DNA of 64,000 bases from Chloroflexota bacterium (GTDB taxonomy: Bacteria; Chloroflexota; Anaerolineae; 4572-78; J111). This document shows positions 58,240 through 64,000 of this stretch, one piece after another. The notes under the pieces were generated by a model, which saw only the letters and a program-made list of their open reading frames with translations, was not told the DNA's origin and ran no database searches. The DNA lies in NCBI GenBank assembly GCA_016860845.1, contig BOKF01000007.1:258868-322867 (forward strand). The letters run 5' to 3'. Every line of letters starts with the position of its first letter. Within the stretch, counting starts at the first letter, position 1. The position numbers were made by a program, and so were the translations under genes.

Positions 58240-59544
58240 TTATTCATACCTCAGTGCTTCAATCGGTCGGAGCCGGGCGGCGCGGGTGGCCGGATAGACG
58301 CCAAAGAACAGGCCGATAGCGGCGGAAAAACCGGTCGCCAGCAAGATCGAGTTCATGGTGACAACCGTGCTTCTCAGTTCGGAAACCAGCATGGGCAACG
58401 TCTGCGAGATGCTATAGCCCAACCCGATGCCCATAAAGCCGCCAATCAGCGAGAGGACCATCGCTTCGACCAGAAACTGCAAAAGAATGTCGCGCCGTTT
58501 GGCCCCCACCGCTTTGCGGATGCCGATTTCGCGGGTGCGCTCGGTCACCGAGACCAGCATAATGTTCATTACGCCGATCCCGCCGACCAGCAGTGACACC
58601 CCGGCGATAGACCCCAGGAAGGCGGTCAGAGTAGTTGCCATCGTGTTGCTAAATTCCAGCAGTTGGGCCTGGTTGCTAATCCTGAAATCGTTTTTATATT
58701 CATCGCCCAGGCGATGGCGCTCGCGCAGCACCGCGGTCACCTGGTCTTCGGCGGCATCCATATTGTTCTGGCTGTCCACCTCGATGTAAATGGTGGAGAC
58801 CTTTAAGCTGCCGCGAAAGGCCCCGGCTTTGTCCAGGCGGGTCTGGGCGGTGCTGATGGGGACCAGGGCCGTATTATCAGGGTTGCCAAAGCCGCCCTCG
58901 CCGCTTTCCGGCAGTACCCCGATGACCTCAAAGGTCAGCCCGTTGATCCGAATGCTCTCGCCCAGGGGCGATTCATTGCTGGCAAACAGTTTCTCGGCCA
59001 CCTCAGCCCCGATCAGCGTCACCCGCGCCCGCTGGTCCACCTCGTCCTGATTAATAAACCGGCCTTTAGCCAGCTCCAGATCGCGGACGCTCTCGTACTC
59101 TACCGTGACCCCATTGATTGACACACTGGTTGCTTCATTTTGTTCGCGCACCACCGATGCGCCGTTCACACTGTAGGTTGGGGCTACCGCCACCACATGT
59201 TTAACCTGCGCGGGGTCACTTAACGCCTCCACATCCTTCATAGTCAGCGGTTCGGCGGCTTTTTCCTTCAGATCAGCCTGCGATTCGTCGTCTTCGCTGC
59301 CGGGAGGCCCCGGCGGCGGGCCGCCCCCCGGCCCACCCATCCCCTGAGCGGATGAAATGGTCAGCAGGTTGGTGCCCAGGCTGCTCAGGCGCTCATTCAT
59401 TTGCTGGCTGACACCGTTGCCGATGGAGACCAGGGCAATCACCGCCGCCACGCCGATGATAATACCCAGCATGGTCAACACTGTCCGCAGCTTGTTGACG
59501 GTCAAAGCCCGCAGGGCAATTAAGATACTTTCCCACAGTTGCAT
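58240..59544 (-). CDS. MacB-type ABC transporter permease
   Basis: This gene encodes 434 residues from the ATG at 59544 (MQLWESILIALRAL). The topology is that of FtsX/MacB: one N-terminal helix (LRTVLTMLGIIIGVAAVIALV), a large extracytoplasmic domain (residues about 50-290) and three C-terminal helices, with TERTREIGIRKAVGAKRRDIL and PATRAARLRPIEALRYE as family signatures. The external domain carries an unusual Gly/Pro-rich loop (GMGGPGGGPPPGPPGSEDDE). MacB moves substrates from the outer leaflet or periplasm using ATP hydrolysed by a partner, here encoded separately at 59678. The substrate is unknown. Confidence 0.9.
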   Translation of the reverse strand: MQLWESILIALRALTVNKLRTVLTMLGIIIGVAAVIALVSIGNGVSQQMNERLSSLGTNLLTISSAQGMGGPGGGPPPGPPGSEDDESQADLKEKAAEPLTMKDVEALSDPAQVKHVVAVAPTYSVNGASVVREQNEATSVSINGVTVEYESVRDLELAKGRFINQDEVDQRARVTLIGAEVAEKLFASNESPLGESIRINGLTFEVIGVLPESGEGGFGNPDNTALVPISTAQTRLDKAGAFRGSLKVSTIYIEVDSQNNMDAAEDQVTAVLRERHRLGDEYKNDFRISNQAQLLEFSNTMATTLTAFLGSIAGVSLLVGGIGVMNIMLVSVTERTREIGIRKAVGAKRRDILLQFLVEAMVLSLIGGFMGIGLGYSISQTLPMLVSELRSTVVTMNSILLATGFSAAIGLFFGVYPATRAARLRPIEALRYE

Positions 59545-59643
59545 AGATTTAATCAATCCTTTCAGTTCAACTTCAAACGTCTTACGTGTTGCGTAGTGCG
59601 TGGTGCGTGAAACGTAAAAAGAGTTGAAATGTCACGCACTTCT

Positions 59644-59677
59644 AAATCGTAAATCGTAAATGCAAAATCGTAAATCA
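59644..59677. repeat. AAATCGT tandem low-complexity spacer
   Basis: AAATCGT recurs three times with a diverged fourth unit in 34 bases, just after the ATPase stop. Upstream, GTGCGTGA words form another short set. No gene or hairpin of note is present. Confidence 0.6.
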
Positions 59678-60391
59678 TCAGTTGACCTGGCGCGGATTCG
59701 CCACCGGCCTATCTTCCACAATCATTCCATCGGCCAGGCGGACGATCCGCCGGGTGTGCTGGGCAATATCAGGCTCGTGGGTCACAAAGATAATGGTAAT
59801 ACCCTGGTCTTTGTTCAAGTGCTGGAAAATGCCCATAACCTCCTCGCTGGACTTGGAGTCCAGGTTGCCGGTCGGCTCGTCAGCCATTATGATGGCCGGA
59901 TTTGTGACCAGCGCCCGGGCGATGGCCACCCGCTGTTGCTGCCCACCCGACAGCTCGTTGGGTTTGTGGTGGAGCCGGTCGCCCAACCCCACCAGCTCCA
60001 GGGCGGCGACTGAGCGGCGATGGCGCTCGCCCAGGCCCACGCCCATATAGACCAGCGGCAGTTCGACGTTGCTCAAGGCGCTGGTGCGCGGCAGCAGGTT
60101 GAAGCTTTGAAAGACAAAACCGATGCGCTTGCCCCGAATTTGGGCCAGTTTGTTGTCGCTCAGTTGGGCCACATCCACCCCTTCCAGATAATACTGGCCG
60201 GAAGTGGGTTGGTCCAGGCAGCCCAGGATATTCATCAAGGTTGATTTGCCGGAACCGGACGGCCCCATAATTGCCAGTAATTCGCCCGGCCTCACTTGCA
60301 GGGCCGCCCCTTGCAGCGCATGAACTTCGATCTCCCCCATCTGGTAGGTTTTGGTCAGGTCCTCGGCGTTGACCACAAAATTGTTATCCAT
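59678..60391 (-). CDS. MacB/LolD-type ABC transporter ATPase
   Basis: This 237-residue ATPase has Walker A MGPSGSGKSTLM, signature LSGGQQQRVAIARAL and Walker B AIIMADEPTGNLDS, with the typical LolD/MacB stretch YLEGVDVAQLSDNKLAQIRGK and H-loop FVTHEPDIA. It pairs with the separate permease at 58240 and the adaptor at 60418, so the exporter has ATPase and permease as two polypeptides. The 26-base gap to the adaptor gene suggests an operon. Confidence 0.93.
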   Translation of the reverse strand: MDNNFVVNAEDLTKTYQMGEIEVHALQGAALQVRPGELLAIMGPSGSGKSTLMNILGCLDQPTSGQYYLEGVDVAQLSDNKLAQIRGKRIGFVFQSFNLLPRTSALSNVELPLVYMGVGLGERHRRSVAALELVGLGDRLHHKPNELSGGQQQRVAIARALVTNPAIIMADEPTGNLDSKSSEEVMGIFQHLNKDQGITIIFVTHEPDIAQHTRRIVRLADGMIVEDRPVANPRQVN

Positions 60392-60417
60392 CGCTAAACC
60401 TCTCTAAATCCTGTAGT

Positions 60418-61821
60418 TTATGACTGTGAAGCTGCCGCCGTCTCAACTTGTTGGCGGATGATGACCTGTTCGCCTTCCTCCAGCCCGGCGATCACTTCCC
60501 GGACCGAGCCGCTGCGCAATCCCAGTTCCACTTCCACCCGCATCACCTGACCTTGCTCGTCTAATTTCTCGACATAGGTAATGGCCTCGCTGCCCTCGTC
60601 CGTTTGGACAGCCTGGGTTGGCACGACCAGCACCTCGCTGAGTTCCTTGGTTTGGATCGTCGCGTTGGCCGTCATCCCCGATAACAGGCCCAGGCCCTGC
60701 TCCTGCGTATCCAGGGCAATGGTGACTTCATAGGTCACGATGCTGTCCGTATCGGTCGAAGCCGGACTCGGCGAGATCTTGGCGACCGTCCCGGCATACG
60801 ATTGCCCGGCAAAAGCGTCGAGCGTGACCGTCGCCGGCTGGCCCACTTTGACCTGCCCAATGTCTAGTTCATCCACATCCATTTTGAGCAGATAGGTCGA
60901 GGTATCGGCAATGGTCAGGGCCGCCTCGGTGGCATCGTCCAGCACCCGCTCGCCCGGCTCGATATTGACCTGCAGGACCACCCCGCCCGTTGGCGCTACC
61001 AAAGTGGCATCTTCCAGGTTACGCTGCGCCTCTTCTAAGCTCAACTGGGCTTTATCCACGCTGGCCTGCTGCGAGGCAATTTCGGCGGCGCTGGGTTCCT
61101 CCAGCAGCTCGGCCAGGCTGGATTGGGCGCTGGCCAGGGTCGAATTGGCCGCAGCCAGTTCCGCCGGAGTGGCTTCCTTAACCGCCAGGTTGTAGTCGGC
61201 CAGGGCCGATTCATAGGCCAGGGTTGCGTCCTGCAACTCGTTAGCCTGCGGCATTGCCCCGACATCCCCCCGGTAGGCCACCTGATCGTACGCCCACTGT
61301 GCTTCTTTGAGGGTGATTTCGGTCTGTTTCAGAGCCGCCTCGGCCTTGGTCACTTCGTCAGGATCAATCCCGTCTTCCAGGTCGGCCAGGTTAAGCTGGG
61401 CACTCTCCACCGAGGCGCGGGCGGCGACCACTTTTTCGGCCAATTCCGGCTCAAGCAGTTGGTCCAGATTCGCCTGGGCCTGGGTTAGATCAATTTCGGC
61501 GCTGCGCACCTTCATCTCCAGGTCGGTGGTATCCAGCCGGGCCAACACCGTGCCGGCGGTAATGATTTGGCCTTCCTGGACCAGCACTTCTTTGACCTTA
61601 CCGCCGGTTTCAAACTTCATCTCGACTTCGGCTTCCGGCTCGATGCTGCCGCTGGCGCTAACCGTATCTACCAACGTTTTCCGTTCCACCGGCACAATTT
61701 CAACCGCCGAGTCTTCATTCAAACTTGTCGGCTCCACCGGGGTTCCAAGATATTGATAACCAAATACTCCACCCCCGATCAGGGTCGCCACAATTAATAG
61801 AAAAACAAAAATACGTTTCAT
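60418..61821 (-). CDS. HlyD/MacA-type periplasmic adaptor
   Basis: This 467-residue membrane-fusion protein starts with a membrane anchor (FVFLLIVATLIGGGVFGYQYL). A lipoyl half (VSASGSIEPEAEVEMKFETGGKVKEVLVQEGQ) is followed by a long coiled coil (about 105-265, rich in Ala/Glu/Leu, with TKAEAALKQTEITLKEAQW). The second lipoyl half then follows (TGGVVLQVNIEPGERVLD), and beta-barrel domains close the chain. In a monoderm-like envelope such adaptors link MacB-type permeases to the exterior rather than to TolC. It is the first gene of the operon. The 247-base region upstream holds a hairpin and the divergent kinase promoter. Confidence 0.9.
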   Translation of the reverse strand: MKRIFVFLLIVATLIGGGVFGYQYLGTPVEPTSLNEDSAVEIVPVERKTLVDTVSASGSIEPEAEVEMKFETGGKVKEVLVQEGQIITAGTVLARLDTTDLEMKVRSAEIDLTQAQANLDQLLEPELAEKVVAARASVESAQLNLADLEDGIDPDEVTKAEAALKQTEITLKEAQWAYDQVAYRGDVGAMPQANELQDATLAYESALADYNLAVKEATPAELAAANSTLASAQSSLAELLEEPSAAEIASQQASVDKAQLSLEEAQRNLEDATLVAPTGGVVLQVNIEPGERVLDDATEAALTIADTSTYLLKMDVDELDIGQVKVGQPATVTLDAFAGQSYAGTVAKISPSPASTDTDSIVTYEVTIALDTQEQGLGLLSGMTANATIQTKELSEVLVVPTQAVQTDEGSEAITYVEKLDEQGQVMRVEVELGLRSGSVREVIAGLEEGEQVIIRQQVETAAASQS

Positions 61822-61960
61822 CTTAAAATCTCCTACCTGTTCATTTCTGCAAACGTAGTGTTTTTTATTTCTCTTTCAGAGTACCCGATTTTGAGACTGA
61901 CCACACGTGTTAAAGGAGCTATTCTGGTTCGGCCAAACGTCACTTCTTTGGGTAAGCAAA

Positions 61961-61990
61961 TTAGCCGGAAGTCACCTGACTTTCGGCTAA
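61961..61990. repeat. 14-bp hairpin between the divergent exporter and kinase operons
   Basis: TTAGCCGGAAGTCA (61961-61974) pairs with TGACTTTCGGCTAA (61977-61990), one G-T wobble included. It lies about midway between the adaptor start and the kinase start and could be an operator or a bidirectional attenuator. Confidence 0.55.
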
Positions 61991-62012
61991 AAGGGTTGTA
62001 TCCTGTGGCACA

Positions 62013-62041
62013 TTGATTCGAGTTTGGTTTGATGCTATACT
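62013..62041 (+). promoter_or_regulatory. Sigma-70 promoter of the two-component genes
   Basis: TTGATT (62013) and TATACT (62036) are separated by 17 bases, 28 bases before the kinase ATG at 62069. This is the best-formed promoter in the region. Confidence 0.65.
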
Positions 62042-62068
62042 GAGGTTACATAGAAGGAAGTGACCACT

Positions 62069-63361
62069 ATGATAGAAAAATTATCCCCCATGCTTTCAAC
62101 CTGGAAGCAGTGGCTCATGCCCCGCCCGATTGATGGGTTGGCCGCTATTTTTTACACCGGGGTTTTGATCGTTTACGGCTACATGGCCTTTTCCGGCTTT
62201 TATGAGGAGGTCAATCCCTGGCTGGGCGGTGCAGTGATGACCGCCGCCATTGTCGTTCTGATCGTCATTGACCGGCTGGAATACCACTACCTGGGTGAAC
62301 AATCGCCCTGGCCTACGACTCTGGCCCTCCTGGTAGTGCGCATGGTCATCATCGCCGCCGCCAGTTTGAGCGATGGCCTGGGCTTTGCTTACCCCAGTAT
62401 TTTTCTGCTGGTGGTCCCCTTCAGCTTCTTTTTGCTGGCCGGCAGCAGTTATGGCTTCTCCGGGATGATTTGGACAATGTATCTGATGGGGCGCTGGCGC
62501 GATGTCGTTGAGGTCGCCGAGAGAGCGGCCCGAACGGCCCCCCCTCCGCCACACGGTCCCCGCATCTTCGATCTAACCTTTTTCCTGACCCTGGCCTTTA
62601 TCGCTTCGATTGCTTATCTCATCCGGCAGGAACGAACCAGCCGGCTGCGGGCCGAATCATTGCTGCATGAACTGGAAGCCTCGCACCGGCAGTTACAAAA
62701 TTACGCCGAGCAGGTCGCCGAACTGGCGACAACGGAAGAAAGAAACCGGCTGGCCCGTGAAATTCACGACAGCCTGGGGCATTATATGACCGTCATCAAT
62801 GTGCAACTGGAAAAAGCGATTGCCTTCAAGGCGCGGGATGCTGAAGCGGCAGACCAGGCCCTGAAAGATGCCAAGCATTTAGCCAGTGAAGCCTTAAAAG
62901 ACATCCGCCGCTCGGTCGGCACGCTGCGCAGCACCCCCGAAAAATTCTCGCTGGCCCAGGCTTTGGCCGGATTGGTAGCCCACCTGGAAAGCAGCCAGAT
63001 GACGATTGATTTGCAGATCGAAGGGGATGAGACAGGCTTTTCCAAGCAGTCCCTGCAAACTCTTTACCGCGCCGCCCAGGAAGGTTTGACCAATATCCAA
63101 AAGCATGCCCAGGCCAGCCGGGTCACTGTCCACATCAAACTCGAAGACCAGCAGGCCAGCCTGATGATTACCGATGATGGCCAGGGCTTCGACCCGGCCC
63201 TATTGGCTGAATCGAAACAGGAAAGTCACTACGGCTTGCAGGGTATCCGGGAACGGCTGGAGTTGGTACGTGGTTCCTTTAAAGTGGAAAGCGCGCCCAA
63301 CCACGGCACGTCGCTCCTGGTTACGGTGCCCAAGAATCCGCTGGCCTTACTGGGGGGATAA
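62069..63361 (+). CDS. NarL-type sensor histidine kinase
   Basis: This gene encodes 430 residues from ATG 62069 behind AAGGAAG. Five to six membrane helices (residues 20-160 and near 175) form a sensor without a large periplasmic domain. After a coiled linker, the HisKA_3 box is EERNRLAREIHDSLGHYM with phospho-acceptor His233. The ATPase domain has YRAAQEGLTNIQKHAQA (N box), MITDDGQGFD and YGLQGIRERL (G boxes). This is the LiaS/DesK-like class that senses membrane or envelope state. It is followed by its response regulator with a 3-base gap, and lies divergent to the MacAB-like exporter, a classic pairing for envelope stress control. Confidence 0.9.
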   Translation: MIEKLSPMLSTWKQWLMPRPIDGLAAIFYTGVLIVYGYMAFSGFYEEVNPWLGGAVMTAAIVVLIVIDRLEYHYLGEQSPWPTTLALLVVRMVIIAAASLSDGLGFAYPSIFLLVVPFSFFLLAGSSYGFSGMIWTMYLMGRWRDVVEVAERAARTAPPPPHGPRIFDLTFFLTLAFIASIAYLIRQERTSRLRAESLLHELEASHRQLQNYAEQVAELATTEERNRLAREIHDSLGHYMTVINVQLEKAIAFKARDAEAADQALKDAKHLASEALKDIRRSVGTLRSTPEKFSLAQALAGLVAHLESSQMTIDLQIEGDETGFSKQSLQTLYRAAQEGLTNIQKHAQASRVTVHIKLEDQQASLMITDDGQGFDPALLAESKQESHYGLQGIRERLELVRGSFKVESAPNHGTSLLVTVPKNPLALLGG

Positions 63362-63364
63362 GCG

Positions 63365-63928
63365 ATGAGCGAACAACAAACAGCGGTGAAAGTCCTGGTC
63401 GTTGACGACCAGCAGCTTATGCGCGAAGGCATTTCTTCATTATTGAGCATTCAAGAGGGCATCGAGGTGATTGGCACAGCCGCGAATGGTCAGGAAGCGA
63501 TTGAGCGAGCAATGGCCCTGGTCCCGGACGTGATTCTCATGGACGTGCGCATGCCGGTGATGAACGGCATCGCCGCCACGGAGCAGATCCGCCGGCAGTT
63601 ACCGGCCTGCCAGGTGCTCATGCTGACCACCTTTGACGACGAGGAAGATATTATCAAAGCCCTTCTGGCCGGAGCCAGCGGCTACCTGCTCAAAGATATT
63701 CCCGCCCAGGATCTGGCTCACGCCGTCCAATTGGCCCACCGGGGGATTTACCAGCTTGAACCTTCCATCGCTGGCAAACTGGTCGGCGTTCTTAGCAAGC
63801 AAACTAATCCCATCCCTGTCGCGCCCGCTCCCGTCGCAAAAGCTGCTCCGGCGCATACCGTAGCAGCTCAATTTGATTTGGGTGTGACTAAAATGAGTTG
63901 GAAGAAAGAGATCTCTCTGGTAAAGTGA
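63365..63928 (+). CDS. Response regulator without the usual DNA-binding domain
   Basis: This 187-residue protein has a normal receiver (residues 8-125): VVDDQQLMREG, phospho-acceptor Asp60 (ILMDVRMP), TTFDDEED and KDIPAQDL. NarL-type partners of such kinases continue with a LuxR helix-turn-helix of about 60 residues. Here the chain changes after residue 135 into an Ala/Pro-rich linker (PIPVAPAPVAKAAPA) and a short tail (DLGVTKMSWKKEISLVK), then stops. No HTH appears in the other frames before the next gene at 63962. It may act by protein contact, or it is a truncated regulator. Confidence 0.85.
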   Translation: MSEQQTAVKVLVVDDQQLMREGISSLLSIQEGIEVIGTAANGQEAIERAMALVPDVILMDVRMPVMNGIAATEQIRRQLPACQVLMLTTFDDEEDIIKALLAGASGYLLKDIPAQDLAHAVQLAHRGIYQLEPSIAGKLVGVLSKQTNPIPVAPAPVAKAAPAHTVAAQFDLGVTKMSWKKEISLVK

Positions 63929-63961
63929 GTTCGCCAAAACCACTTGTTAAGGAGAGACACC

Positions 63962-64000
63962 ATGACTTCCAACTCACAAAGGATTATACAGGATATTCGC
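63962..64000 (+). CDS. Start of a further gene (partial)
   Basis: ATG 63962 follows AAGGAGAGACACC and opens MTSNSQRIIQDIR to the window end. Only 13 codons are visible, so nothing can be said about the product, except that it follows the response regulator after 33 bases and is probably in the same transcript. Confidence 0.55.
   Translation, partial: MTSNSQRIIQDIR

Noticed and set aside
1..64000. tRNA, rRNA or CRISPR features
   Set aside because: No T-loop-like GTTCRANNC in a cloverleaf context, no rRNA-like stretch and no regularly spaced direct repeats were seen outside coding sequence.

Overview
The window looks like chromosomal DNA of a member of the Chloroflexota, most likely Anaerolineae or a relative. 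This is an inference from the gene repertoire, not a proven placement. Pointers are the moderately high G+C; very large AfsR/SARP-type and XRE/NB-ARC/TPR regulators; secreted proteins with a LysM-like domain; a TupABC tungstate transporter; lipoproteins with threonine/proline-rich linkers; and many short palindromic or low-complexity intergenic repeats. I see no rRNA, tRNA, CRISPR array, phage or transposase gene.

Layout. 1-5.8 kb: a catabolic operon with a zinc dehydrogenase, a LacD-type class I aldolase, an IolC-like sugar kinase and three URO-D-superfamily (MtaA/CmuA-like) proteins. 6-7.6 kb: a six-Asp-box BNR protein overlapped by a MoaD/ThiS-like sulfur carrier. 7.6-8.5 kb: a secreted LysM protein whose LysM domain is split by a methionine-rich repeat block. 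8.7-16.2 kb: a group of sulfur/selenium-flavoured genes with two radical SAM enzymes, an acyl-CoA dehydrogenase-like protein, DinB, TusA, DsrE, a stand-alone AsnC/RAM protein, an ArsM-like methyltransferase, a Nudix hydrolase and two DoxX proteins. The RAM and methyltransferase genes each contain an in-frame UGA followed at similar spacing by a perfect 7-bp hairpin, and I read them as selenoprotein genes. 16.2-21.6 kb: an SGNH hydrolase, two GT87-like polytopic glycosyltransferases, a TIGR04282-type transferase and a GT2 transferase. 21.7-26.1 kb: a single-domain response regulator, a receiver fragment, a zinc-ribbon protein, an M24 peptidase, a tyrosine recombinase flanked by palindromes, and an anti-sigma-type ATPase.

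26.1-32.5 kb: a giant XRE/NB-ARC/TPR regulator, a membrane protein, and a CopB-type P-ATPase preceded in frame by a gene remnant. 32.7-40.4 kb: a self-contained mannitol-type PTS operon (PRD regulator, EIIC, EIIB, EIIA, HPr-EI fusion, SorE-like dehydrogenase). A candidate small RNA with its own promoter and terminator lies between the regulator and EIIC. 40.5-46.1 kb: a small conserved-looking protein, a lipoprotein interrupted by UGA, an Ldh2-type dehydrogenase next to a hydroxyacid-oxoacid transhydrogenase, and a TPM-domain protein. 46.1-50 kb: tungstate transporter TupABC (TupA carries an extra LysM domain) with a GntR/PBP-like regulator. 50.3-54.6 kb: a 1038-residue SARP regulator divergent from three small genes, with three exact heptamer repeats at 11-bp period between them. 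54.7-61.8 kb: a tandem rhodanese and a MacAB-like export operon with two secreted lipoproteins. 62-64 kb: a NarL-type histidine kinase, a response regulator without its DNA-binding domain, and the start of another gene.

The most promising undescribed biology is the double-selenoprotein operon. The direct-repeat operator shared by three loci, the SARP boxes and the candidate small RNA come next.
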